Source: Qiania dongpingensis
GTDB taxonomy: Bacteria; Bacillota; Clostridia; Lachnospirales; Lachnospiraceae
Reading direction: 5' to 3'
NCBI RefSeq assembly: GCF_014337195.1
Contig: NZ_CP060634.1
Location: forward strand, 2,294,001-2,358,000
DNA: 64,000 bases
The position numbers were made by a program, and so were the translations under genes. This document shows positions 55,207-64,000 of this stretch, in pieces; position 1 is the stretch's first letter, and every line of letters begins with the position of its first letter. The notes beneath the pieces are model-generated. The model made no database searches and was not told the origin of the DNA. It was given only the letters and a program-made list of their open reading frames with translations.

Positions 55207-58200
55207 ATGCCAACCAAAGCTGAACTATATGCACAGATGGCGGAGAAGGTGACAACGCAGCTCACGGGGAGCTGGCAGGAATGGGCAGGGTTTCTCACCA
55301 CTGCTTCCCGCCTTTACAAGTACCCGTTCCATGAGCAGTTGATGATCTACGCCCAGCGTCCGGACGCCACCGCCTGTGCAGAGTACGATTTGTGGAATGA
55401 AAAGATGGGCCGGTATGTAAGGCGCGGCTCCAAGGGAATTGCTCTGGTGGACGATTCCGGGGACAGGCCCCGCCTGCGCTATGTTTTTGATATTTCCGAC
55501 ACCGGAACCCGTGAACATTCCCGCACTCCCTGGCTGTGGCAGTTGGAGGAGCGCCATTTGGATTCGGTGCAGGCCATGCTTGAGCGCACCTATGATGTTT
55601 CCGGTGATGACCTTGCCGGACAGCTCACCGAGGTAGCCGGAAAACTGGCTGAGGAATACTGGACGGAGCATCAGCAGGACTTCTTCTATATCGTTGACGG
55701 TTCCTTTTTGGAGGAATATGATGAGTTTAACATCGGAGTGCAGTTCAAGGCAGCCGCCACCGTCAGTATCACTTATGCTTTGATGTCCCGCTGTGGACTG
55801 GAACCGGAACGCTACTTCGACCACGAAGATTTCATGGCGATCTTTGATTTCAATACTCCGGCAACCATCGGAGCGCTGGGAACAGCGGTCAGCCAGATCA
55901 ACCAGCAGGTGCTGCGGCAGATTGGCGTTACCGTCCGAAATGCAGAGCGCGAAGCCAACCAAGAAAGGAGCAAACAAGATGAACAATCCCATGACCTATA
56001 TCCAGAACGGAGACTATCTGATTCCCGACCTGAAGCTGAGCCAGCAGCCGGAGAAACCCCTGGGCAAGTACGGCAGGATGAGGAAAACCTACCTGAAGGA
56101 ACACCGTCCCATCCTCTACAACCAGATGTTGCTGAGCGAGAAGCTGTACCCGCACCTCATCGAGATCGACGAGACCGCCCAGAGCAGACTGGAACAGATG
56201 ATGCTCCAGCTGGCGAAGGAAGCGGGAGCCACCGAGGAACTGAAAGCCAGCGATCCCATGAAGTGGGTGGGCCTGATGAACACCTGCAAAGCCCAGGCAG
56301 AGGAGATCCTGATGGCGGAGCTTATCAACAGCTGACCCTAAACCTGTTCCTCTCCGAAGCGGAGCAGATCCAATCCATAGATGAAGCAGAGAATGTAGCG
56401 CATACATCCTCTGCTTTTTCTTTTGCCCAAAATGATATTGACCATGTGCTGCGTTTGGGAGGCAATACAGACCGCCAGAGGGAGCGTGTGGTTGCAGCAT
56501 TTGAAAAGCAGAAAACCACCGCTGAGATTGCCGAGATACTGAAAACGCTGTACCACGGCGGCAACGGCCTTGGCAGCGTGAGCGTATGGTATGCCGAGGA
56601 TGGCATCCATCTTTCCCACGGGAAGTCTGTCCGTTATGACAGGTCTGCCCAGGTCATTTCCTGGGAGAGTGCCGCAGAGCGCATCGGGGAACTTTTGGAA
56701 AGTGGCCAGTTTGCCTCCAATGTGGAGCTTGCAGAAGCGGCAGGCTATGAACGCTCCCTCCTTGCAGAAAAACTTTGGCATCTGTACCACGATTTCAGCG
56801 ATAAAGCCAGAGATTCCGGGTATCTGTCCTGTCTGTCCGGTATTCAGAGAACCGGGTTCCCGGAAGAAACTGCATGGCTTGCCGAGCAGCTGAGTGACCC
56901 GGCTTTCCGCCAGACCCTCAAGGAAGAATACGCCGCCTTCTGGACTGCCTATCAGCAGGACCGTGACCTGTTGCGCTTTCATTACCATAGGCCAAGGGAA
57001 ATTTGGGAGAACCTGAAGGATCTTGACCTGCCACGCAGAACTTTTTCTTCGGACCTTTCCCAAGTGCCAACCGTCCAGCATTTCATTACCGAGGATGAGA
57101 TCGACGCCGCCATGACCGGCGGCAGCAGTTTTGCCGGAGGAAAGGGCCGTATCTATGCGTTCTTCATGGAAAACCATGCGGATAAGGAAAAAGTGAGATT
57201 CCTTAAAGACGAGTATGGCATTGGCGGACGCTCTCATGCCCTGTCCGGCGCAACACACAGCGGCGAAGATCACGATGGGAAAGGACTGCACTATAAAAAG
57301 CAGGACTGCCCGGATGTTCACTTGAACTGGGAAAAGGTTGCCAAGCGCATTACTTCACTTGTCCAGAAAGGCCGCTATCTTACCGAACAGGAACAAGCGC
57401 AGTATGACAAGATCCAGGCTGAAAAGGATCTGGCAGAAGAAGATGCCATTCATGCCCAGCAGCCGGAGATAGAGGAAGAAACGCCAAAGCCTACCCTTCG
57501 GGAGCAGTTTGAGCAGTATAAGCCTGTGGTGACTGCCGCCATATCTGAGGATGTGGCATATCGAAATGCCTGCGGTCATTCCGACCGTGAAAATGCTGTC
57601 ATCGAGGGCAATGCCGCTGTGCGCCGTGCGGTTCTTGGTTCTAAGGATATGGAGCTGATCCGACTCTATTCGGATGTGCCGGAGTTCCGTCAGCGTTTAC
57701 ATCGGGAAGTGATCGACGAGACCTATCCAAAGCTCCATGAGCTTCTGCGCCCTCTTTCTCAGGAAGATATTGATACTGCCCTTTGTGCATGGAATGGCAA
57801 TATCGAGAGTAAACACGCTGTTGTCCGCTATATGAAAGACCATGCAAGAGAAAAAGATACCGCCGCATGGCTGGCTCAGGAATACGGCGGCAGTAACAGC
57901 AACAGCCTGTTCGTTGTCCGTGCCGGCAGCCCGGAGGAAACGCAGCTGCCCTGGCCGAAGGTACAGCGCAGGCTTGCCCAGCTCATTCAGGAGGAACGGT
58001 TCTATACCGAAGAAGAACAGGACCGTTTTGACGACATCGACCCAATCGCCATCCGGGAAGCTCTGGAGGAAAGAGGGATCGTCAACGGCCAGGTGGCAGA
58101 CCCGGAAAAACTGGACAATGATCCGTTTATCCAACAGGTGATGTCGGATGTAGAGCAGATCGCAGCTGCTGAGACAGAGCAGACTTCCGAAGTTGCTATT

Positions 58201-61200
58201 TCCGATGAGGAATATGATGCAGTTCGCCGCCCAACTCCGCAAAGAACATCCTATGACCCAGCTGCCCCGGTCTATGCCGTGGGCGATACCGTGTATATCG
58301 AGGATGACGCCTATCAGATCACCGAGCTGCGGGAGGACACCGTACAGCTTCTGCCCACCGGGATGGTATATCCCATCTACCGGGCAGAGCGCAAAGAACA
58401 GTTCGAGCAGCTGCTTCGGGCAGACCGCCGCAATGCTTACTATACCGAGTTTCTTCCTATTGACCCGGACAAGGCAGATCAGGACTTGCGGGATGTATTG
58501 GCTCATGGACTGATGGATGAAGCGGATAAAAAGCAGATTTCCACGCTGCTGCAATCCGGCAGGAGCAACAGCGAGATCGCCTACTGGCTGAGCAGAGCCT
58601 ATTCCGGTGAGATCGAGACACTGAATCTGGAGACCGGCGATATTGCCGATTACCGTACCACGGCACAGGGCATAGAACTGGAAGTCATGGATGCAGAGGA
58701 AAAGCGTCTGGCTATGCTGTATTTCCGCTGGGATGAGGTTGCACCTTTGCTGCGCGGGATGTATGCCCGTCAGCAGGACGGTTTTGGACAGGAACAGCCC
58801 CAACCGGCTACCGAATCCCCAACCTTCCATTCCGAGACCATGGCCGTCTATCCGGGCGATAAGAACAATCTGCCTTATGATGTGGTGGTGGAACGACTGC
58901 ATATCGAGGAGCCGGAGCCACCAGCCCCTGTGACTGAGCCGGAGAAAACCTTTGAGGAAGTGCTGGACGAACACCCGGTTTCCATTCAGGTCAATGGCCA
59001 GTGGCAGACCTTCCCCAATGCCAAAGCTGCCGAGGAAGCATCTTATGAGGAATATAAGGACAACCTGCGCCGCACCGCTGAGAATTTCCGTATCACCGAC
59101 GACCACCTGGGCGAAGGCGGTCCGAAAGCCAAGTTCCAGGCAAATGTCAAAGCGATTCGTTTGCTGAAAGAGCTGGAAGCTGCCGGACAGCAGGCAAGCC
59201 CCGAACAGCAGGAGGTTCTTTCTCGATATGTGGGCTGGGGCGGTCTCTCTGATGCGTTTGACCCGGAGAAACCGGCATGGGCTTTAGAGTATGCCCAGCT
59301 AAAAGAACTGCTGACCCCGGAGGAATATGCCGCCGCCAGAAGCTCTACCCTCAACGCCCATTACACCAGCCCTACGGTCATTCAAGCCATCTATGAAGCG
59401 GTGAACCGTATGGGATTTGAGACCGGAAATATTCTGGAGCCGTCTATGGGTGTGGGCAATTTCTTTGGTATGCTGCCGGAGAAAATGCGAAACAGCCGTC
59501 TGTACGGCGTGGAGCTGGACCCTGTTTCCGGGCGCATCGCAAAGCAGCTCTATCCCAAGGCGGACATCACAGTAGGCGGCTTTGAGACCACTGACAGGCG
59601 GGACTTCTTTGACCTTGCCATCGGCAATGTGCCTTTCGGTCAGTATCAGGTCAACGACAAAACTTACAACAAGTTAAACTTTAGTATTCACAACTACTTT
59701 TTCGCCAAAGCACTGGATCAGGTGCGCCCCGGCGGTGTGGTAGCTTTTGTGACCTCCCGCTATACCATGGACGCCAAGGATTCCACCGTGCGCCGCTATC
59801 TTGCCCAGCGTGCCGAGCTGCTGGGATCTATCCGTCTGCCGAATGACGCGTTCAAAAAGAATGCCGGTGCCGAGGTGGTATCGGACATCATCTTCCTCCA
59901 AAAGCGGGACCGCCCGCTGGACATTGTGCCGGAATGGGCCCAGATCGGACAGACGGAGGACGGATTTGCCATCAACCGGTATTTTATCGACCGCCCGGAA
60001 ATGGTGCTGGGCAGACAGGAGCCGGTAAGCACCGCTCATGGTATGGATTACACCGTGAACCCTATCGAGGGACTGGAGCTTTCCGACCAGCTGCATGATG
60101 CGGTGAAGTACATTCATGGCACTTATCAGGAGGCAGAGCTGCCGGAGCTGGGCGAGGGCGAAGCTATTGACACCTCCATTCCTGCCGACCCAAATGTGAA
60201 GAACTATTCCTATGCCATTGTAGACGGGCAGGTGTACTACCGGGAAAACAGCCGCATGGTGCGCCCTGATCTCAACGCCACCGCCGAAGCCCGCGTGAAA
60301 GGTCTTGTGGGACTGCGTGATTGTGTGCAGGAACTGATCGACCTTCAGATGGATGCAGCGGTTCCAGACAGCACCATTACCCAAAAACAGGCGGAACTGA
60401 ACCAGCTCTATGACAGCTTTTCTGCCAAATACGGTCTCATCAATGACCGTGCAAACCGCCTGGCCTATGCAGACGATTCTTCCTATTACCTGCTCTGTGC
60501 GCTGGAAGTTATTGACGAGGACGGAAAGCTGGAGCGCAAGGCGGATATGTTCACCAAACGGACCATCAAGCCCCATCAGGCAGTGGCTACTGTGGATACG
60601 GCAAGCGAAGCACTGGCGGTGTCCATCTCGGAAAAAGCCTGCGTAGATATGAGCTATATGAGTCGGCTTACCGGAAAAACAAAAGAAGAACTGGCCGGAG
60701 AGCTGCAAGGCGTGATCTTCCGTGTACCGGGACAGTTGGAGAAAGACGGCACACCCCATTATGTGACTGCTGATGAATACCTTTCCGGCAATGTACGCCG
60801 CAAACTGCGTCAGGCACAGAGGGCGGCACAGCAGAACCTTTCTTTTGCAGTCAATGTGGAAGCCCTTACCGCCGCCCAGCCCCAAGACCTGGATGCGTCG
60901 GAGATCGAGGTGCGCCTTGGTGCCACCTGGATCGACAAGGAATATATCCAGCAGTTTATGTACGAGACCTTCAACACCCCGTTTTATCTCCAGCGCAGTA
61001 TCGAGGTCAACTATTCTTCCTTTACTGCTGAATGGCAGATCAAGGGGAAATCTTCCGTATCCTACAACGATGTAGCAGCTTATACCACCTATGGGACCAG
61101 CCGCGCCAATGCTTATAAGATTTTGGAGGACAGTCTGAACCTGCGGGATGTCCGTATCTATGACACCATAGAGGACGCGGATGGAAAAGAGCGCCGCGTG

Positions 61201-63996
61201 CTGAATGCCAAGGAGACCACCCTGGCTGCTCAAAAACAGCAGGCTATCCGGGAAGCCTTTAGGGACTGGATCTGGAGAGACCCGGAGCGCCGCCAGACTT
61301 TGGTGCGCCAGTATAACGAAGAAATGAACTCTACCCGTCCCCGCGAGTATGATGGCAGCCATATCACTTTTGGCGGCATGAACCCGGCCATTACCCTGCG
61401 GGAACACCAGAAAAGTGCCATCGCCCATGTGCTGTATGGCGGAAATACCCTGCTGGCACACGAAGTAGGCGCAGGCAAAACCTTTGAGATGGTGGCCGCT
61501 GCGATGGAAGCCAAACGCCTGGGCTTGTGCCAGAAATCTCTCTTTGTGGTTCCCAACCACCTGACTGAGCAGTGGGCATCGGAGTTTCTGCGCCTCTATC
61601 CTTCTGCCAACATCTTAGTCACAACCAAAAAGGACTTTGAGACCCATAACCGCAAGAAGTTCTGCGCCCGTATTGCGACCGGTGACTACGACGCCATCAT
61701 CATGGGACACAGCCAGTTTGAGCGTATCCCCATCAGCCGGGAGCGTCAGGAAAGGCTTCTCTATGAGCAGATCGACGAGATCACCGAGGGCATCGCAGAG
61801 GTGCAGGCCAGCGGCGGCGAGCGTTTTACCGTCAAGCAGCTGGAGCGTACCAGAAAGTCTCTGGAAGCCAGACTGGAAAAGCTGCAAGCCGAGGGGCGAA
61901 AAGATGATGTGGTAACTTTTGAGCAGCTAGGTGTGGACCGGTTGTTTGTGGACGAGGCCCACAACTACAAGAACCTGTTTTTATACACAAAAATGCGGAA
62001 TGTGGCTGGTCTTTCCACATCGGACGCGCAGAAATCCTCCGATATGTTTGCCAAGTGCCGCTATATGGATGAGATCACCGGAAACCGTGGCGTGATCTTT
62101 GCCACCGGCACACCGGTCAGCAACTCCATGACCGAGCTTTACACCATGCAGCGTTATCTTCAATATGAACGCCTGCAAGAACTGAACATGACCCACTTCG
62201 ACTGCTGGGCTTCCCGATTTGGGGAGACCGTCACAGCATTGGAGCTGGCACCAGAAGGCACCGGCTACCGGGCAAGAACGAGATTCAGCAAGTTCTTTAA
62301 CTTGCCTGAGCTGATGAACCTGTTCAAAGAAGTGGCCGACATTAAGACTGCCGATCAGTTAAATCTCCCTACCCCGGAAGTGGAGTACCACAACATTGTG
62401 GCGCAACCCACCGAACATCAGCAGGAAATGGTCAAGGCTCTTTCGGAGCGCGCATCGCTGGTACACAGCGGAACCGTTGACCCGTCCCAGGATAATATGC
62501 TCAAGATTACCTCGGATGGCCGCAAGCTGGGGCTTGACCAGAGGATCGTCAACCAGATGCTGCCGGATGAACCCGGAACAAAGGTCAATCAGTGCGTGGA
62601 CAACATCATGCAGATCTGGCGGGACGGCAAAGCTGACAAGCTGACCCAGCTGGTGTTCTGCGACATTTCTACCCCGCAGGCAAAAGCTCCTGTAAGCAAG
62701 GCGGCGAAAACGCTGGATAATCCACTGCTTCACGCACTGGAAGGCGCTGTGCCTCTGCCGGAGCAGGAACCGGTCTTTACGGTATATGACGATATTCGTC
62801 AGAAACTCATTGCCCAGGGGATGCCTGCCGACCAGATCGCTTTTATCCATGAAGCCAATACCGAAGTGCGGAAAAAGGAGCTGTTCTCTAAAGTCCGTAC
62901 CGGTCAGGTTCGTGTCCTTTTGGGCAGCACCGCCAAGATGGGCGCAGGCACCAATGTGCAGGACCGTCTGGTGGCACTTCATGACCTGGACTGTCCGTGG
63001 AGACCGGGAGACCTTGCCCAGCGCAAGGGCCGTATCGAGCGCCAGGGCAACCAGAACCCCCTTGTCCATGTGTACCGCTATGTGACAGAAGGAACTTTTG
63101 ACGCATACCTCTGGCAGACGGTGGAGAACAAGCAGAAATTTATCAGCCAGATCATGACCAGCAAAAGTCCGGTGCGCTCCTGCGATGATGTGGATGAAAC
63201 GGCGCTTTCCTTTGCCGAGATCAAGGCTTTGTGTGCCGGAGACCCCCGTATCAAAGAGCGTATGGATTTGGATGTGGAGGTATCCCGCCTGAAACTGATG
63301 AAAGCCGACCACCAGAGCAAGCAATATCGTCTGGAGGACCAGCTGCTCAAATACTTCCCGGAGGAGATTGAAAAGCACAAAGGTTTTATCAAGGGCTTTG
63401 AATCCGATCTGGAGGTTTTGGCAGCTCACCCGCACCCAGAGGACGGTTTTGCTGGTATGGAGATTCGTGGAGACCTGCTGACCGATAAGGAGAACGCCGG
63501 TGCAGCCCTTTTGGATGCCTGCAAGGAGGTCAAAACCTCCGATCCGGTGCAGATCGGCAACTACCGGGGTTATGCCATGTCCGTGGAATTTTCCGCTTGG
63601 AAACAGGAGTATACGCTCCTGCTGAAAGGACAGATGACCCACCGGGCAACCCTTGGTACAGACCCTCGCGGGAATCTTACTCGTATCGACAATGCCCTCG
63701 CTCAGATGTCCCAGCGTCTGGAGATGGCAAAGGCCCAGCTGGATAACCTCTATCAGCAGCAGGCTGCCGCAAAGGAGGAAGTCGGAAAGCCATTCCTTTA
63801 TGAAGAAGAACTGAGAAGCAAAAACGCCCGTCTGGTGGAGTTGGATACCCTGCTCAACATCGACGGAAAGGGGCAGGCACACACCGAGTCTGTTGTTGCC
63901 AAAAGCACACGGACTTCGGTGCTGGATAACCTAAAACGCCCGGTGCAACCCCGCAGTACAGACAAGAAACCAAAACAGCATGAGGAGGTGCGATAA
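55207..63996 (+). CDS. Giant N6-adenine DNA methylase-SNF2 helicase fusion
   Basis: A 2,929-residue protein conserved in Tn1549-type ICEs. Order: an ArdC-like N-terminal domain (1-250), a hydrophilic Arg/Glu/Pro linker (258-376), DUF3849/YodL-type regions (380-1300), a methylase domain (LSRYVGWGGLSDAF near 1338, EPSMGVGNFFG, N1474-V-P-F), and a SNF2 helicase. The helicase has Walker A AHEVGAGKT with K2091, DEAH at 2249-2252 and motif VI RKGRIERQGN at 2606. ATG 55207 follows GGAGGA. It may mark and remodel ICE DNA to avoid host defence during entry; that is inference. The linker overlaps an out-of-frame tnpV gene. Confidence 0.9.
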   Translation: MPTKAELYAQMAEKVTTQLTGSWQEWAGFLTTASRLYKYPFHEQLMIYAQRPDATACAEYDLWNEKMGRYVRRGSKGIALVDDSGDRPRLRYVFDISDTGTREHSRTPWLWQLEERHLDSVQAMLERTYDVSGDDLAGQLTEVAGKLAEEYWTEHQQDFFYIVDGSFLEEYDEFNIGVQFKAAATVSITYALMSRCGLEPERYFDHEDFMAIFDFNTPATIGALGTAVSQINQQVLRQIGVTVRNAEREANQERSKQDEQSHDLYPERRLSDSRPEAEPAAGETPGQVRQDEENLPEGTPSHPLQPDVAEREAVPAPHRDRRDRPEQTGTDDAPAGEGSGSHRGTESQRSHEVGGPDEHLQSPGRGDPDGGAYQQLTLNLFLSEAEQIQSIDEAENVAHTSSAFSFAQNDIDHVLRLGGNTDRQRERVVAAFEKQKTTAEIAEILKTLYHGGNGLGSVSVWYAEDGIHLSHGKSVRYDRSAQVISWESAAERIGELLESGQFASNVELAEAAGYERSLLAEKLWHLYHDFSDKARDSGYLSCLSGIQRTGFPEETAWLAEQLSDPAFRQTLKEEYAAFWTAYQQDRDLLRFHYHRPREIWENLKDLDLPRRTFSSDLSQVPTVQHFITEDEIDAAMTGGSSFAGGKGRIYAFFMENHADKEKVRFLKDEYGIGGRSHALSGATHSGEDHDGKGLHYKKQDCPDVHLNWEKVAKRITSLVQKGRYLTEQEQAQYDKIQAEKDLAEEDAIHAQQPEIEEETPKPTLREQFEQYKPVVTAAISEDVAYRNACGHSDRENAVIEGNAAVRRAVLGSKDMELIRLYSDVPEFRQRLHREVIDETYPKLHELLRPLSQEDIDTALCAWNGNIESKHAVVRYMKDHAREKDTAAWLAQEYGGSNSNSLFVVRAGSPEETQLPWPKVQRRLAQLIQEERFYTEEEQDRFDDIDPIAIREALEERGIVNGQVADPEKLDNDPFIQQVMSDVEQIAAAETEQTSEVAISDEEYDAVRRPTPQRTSYDPAAPVYAVGDTVYIEDDAYQITELREDTVQLLPTGMVYPIYRAERKEQFEQLLRADRRNAYYTEFLPIDPDKADQDLRDVLAHGLMDEADKKQISTLLQSGRSNSEIAYWLSRAYSGEIETLNLETGDIADYRTTAQGIELEVMDAEEKRLAMLYFRWDEVAPLLRGMYARQQDGFGQEQPQPATESPTFHSETMAVYPGDKNNLPYDVVVERLHIEEPEPPAPVTEPEKTFEEVLDEHPVSIQVNGQWQTFPNAKAAEEASYEEYKDNLRRTAENFRITDDHLGEGGPKAKFQANVKAIRLLKELEAAGQQASPEQQEVLSRYVGWGGLSDAFDPEKPAWALEYAQLKELLTPEEYAAARSSTLNAHYTSPTVIQAIYEAVNRMGFETGNILEPSMGVGNFFGMLPEKMRNSRLYGVELDPVSGRIAKQLYPKADITVGGFETTDRRDFFDLAIGNVPFGQYQVNDKTYNKLNFSIHNYFFAKALDQVRPGGVVAFVTSRYTMDAKDSTVRRYLAQRAELLGSIRLPNDAFKKNAGAEVVSDIIFLQKRDRPLDIVPEWAQIGQTEDGFAINRYFIDRPEMVLGRQEPVSTAHGMDYTVNPIEGLELSDQLHDAVKYIHGTYQEAELPELGEGEAIDTSIPADPNVKNYSYAIVDGQVYYRENSRMVRPDLNATAEARVKGLVGLRDCVQELIDLQMDAAVPDSTITQKQAELNQLYDSFSAKYGLINDRANRLAYADDSSYYLLCALEVIDEDGKLERKADMFTKRTIKPHQAVATVDTASEALAVSISEKACVDMSYMSRLTGKTKEELAGELQGVIFRVPGQLEKDGTPHYVTADEYLSGNVRRKLRQAQRAAQQNLSFAVNVEALTAAQPQDLDASEIEVRLGATWIDKEYIQQFMYETFNTPFYLQRSIEVNYSSFTAEWQIKGKSSVSYNDVAAYTTYGTSRANAYKILEDSLNLRDVRIYDTIEDADGKERRVLNAKETTLAAQKQQAIREAFRDWIWRDPERRQTLVRQYNEEMNSTRPREYDGSHITFGGMNPAITLREHQKSAIAHVLYGGNTLLAHEVGAGKTFEMVAAAMEAKRLGLCQKSLFVVPNHLTEQWASEFLRLYPSANILVTTKKDFETHNRKKFCARIATGDYDAIIMGHSQFERIPISRERQERLLYEQIDEITEGIAEVQASGGERFTVKQLERTRKSLEARLEKLQAEGRKDDVVTFEQLGVDRLFVDEAHNYKNLFLYTKMRNVAGLSTSDAQKSSDMFAKCRYMDEITGNRGVIFATGTPVSNSMTELYTMQRYLQYERLQELNMTHFDCWASRFGETVTALELAPEGTGYRARTRFSKFFNLPELMNLFKEVADIKTADQLNLPTPEVEYHNIVAQPTEHQQEMVKALSERASLVHSGTVDPSQDNMLKITSDGRKLGLDQRIVNQMLPDEPGTKVNQCVDNIMQIWRDGKADKLTQLVFCDISTPQAKAPVSKAAKTLDNPLLHALEGAVPLPEQEPVFTVYDDIRQKLIAQGMPADQIAFIHEANTEVRKKELFSKVRTGQVRVLLGSTAKMGAGTNVQDRLVALHDLDCPWRPGDLAQRKGRIERQGNQNPLVHVYRYVTEGTFDAYLWQTVENKQKFISQIMTSKSPVRSCDDVDETALSFAEIKALCAGDPRIKERMDLDVEVSRLKLMKADHQSKQYRLEDQLLKYFPEEIEKHKGFIKGFESDLEVLAAHPHPEDGFAGMEIRGDLLTDKENAGAALLDACKEVKTSDPVQIGNYRGYAMSVEFSAWKQEYTLLLKGQMTHRATLGTDPRGNLTRIDNALAQMSQRLEMAKAQLDNLYQQQAAAKEEVGKPFLYEEELRSKNARLVELDTLLNIDGKGQAHTESVVAKSTRTSVLDNLKRPVQPRSTDKKPKQHEEVR
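55979..56335 (+). CDS. tnpV: TnpV family protein encoded inside the SNF2-methylase gene, different frame
   Basis: A 118-residue frame with ATG 55979 and AGGAG 8 bp upstream. It reads YGRMRKTYLKEHRPILYNQM, LYPHLIEIDETAQSR and DPMKWVGLMNTCKAQAEEIL, clearly homologous to TnpV at 42,790. It lies wholly in the +1 frame relative to the giant protein, whose residues 258-376 use the same DNA as a low-complexity linker. The giant frame stays open through it. Confidence 0.85.
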   Translation: MNNPMTYIQNGDYLIPDLKLSQQPEKPLGKYGRMRKTYLKEHRPILYNQMLLSEKLYPHLIEIDETAQSRLEQMMLQLAKEAGATEELKASDPMKWVGLMNTCKAQAEEILMAELINS

Positions 63997-63997
63997 C

Positions 63998-64000
63998 ATG
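63998..64000 (+). CDS. Start codon of the next ICE gene (cut by window edge)
   Basis: An ATG after AGGAGGTG at 63983-63990 and one base past the SNF2 stop. Nothing more is visible. Confidence 0.6.

Noticed and set aside
59674..61560. Minus-strand frame of 628 codons within the SNF2-methylase gene
   Set aside because: Opposite strand of well-conserved methylase and helicase motifs; no independent evidence.

Overview
The window is from a low-GC Gram-positive gut-type Clostridia chromosome, most likely Lachnospiraceae or a relative. This rests on gene content (ECF transporter next to truA-rplM-rpsI, YitT, ROK regulator, clostridial ICE backbone) and on AGGAGG-type ribosome binding sites. Nothing in the sequence names the species.

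Region 1 (1-13,690) is host chromosome. A sugar-import and catabolism operon (ABC ATPase, permease, ureidoglycolate-lyase-like cupin, class II aldolase, FGGY kinase) ends at a terminator near 4,750. A YitT membrane protein and a small TIGR04076-type protein follow. Next is a divergent pair, a D-lyxose/D-mannose isomerase-family gene and a ROK regulator, sharing a perfect inverted-repeat operator. The ecfA1-ecfA2-ecfT-truA operon comes next, then a small AT-rich lipoprotein gene flanked by a duplicated promoter segment, then rplM-rpsI and a terminator.

Region 2 (from about 13,690 past the right edge) is a large integrative and conjugative element (ICE) of the Tn1549/CTn type, sitting just downstream of rpsI. 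In order its backbone has parA, parB, a replication-initiator-like gene, small accessory genes, PcfB, the VirD4 coupling protein, Maff2, a TrbL/VirB6-like protein, PrgI, VirB4, a CHAP hydrolase, DUF4315 and DUF4366 proteins, topoisomerase III, a CHC2/ArdC-like fusion, TTRAP, and a 2,929-residue DNA methylase/SNF2 helicase. The ICE integrase and relaxase are not in the window.

Two complete integrative mobilizable elements (IMEs) are nested in this ICE, each splitting a conserved ICE gene. IME-1 (20,805-31,576; 10,772 bp) lies in maff2 and carries tet(W), a methyltransferase, MobC and a relaxase, replication genes, TnpW and a large serine recombinase. IME-2 (40,867-50,579; 9,713 bp) lies in topB and carries its own large serine recombinase, TnpV, an ECF sigma factor with a membrane partner whose outer domain is tandemly duplicated, a MOBQ-type oriT and relaxase, a nucleoside deaminase, a primase-helicase and TnpW. 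Removing each IME at a shared dinucleotide (GC for IME-1, GA for IME-2) rejoins maff2 (72 codons plus stop) and topB (699 codons plus stop) exactly in frame. The junctions are therefore defined to the base.

Functionally, the ICE supplies a conjugation machine, the IMEs supply their own relaxases and recombinases, and tet(W) gives ribosomal-protection tetracycline resistance under a leader-peptide attenuator. While both IMEs are inserted, the ICE should lack intact Maff2 and TopB, so excision may act as a switch. A further oddity is a tnpV-type gene lying entirely inside the giant methylase/SNF2 gene in another reading frame.
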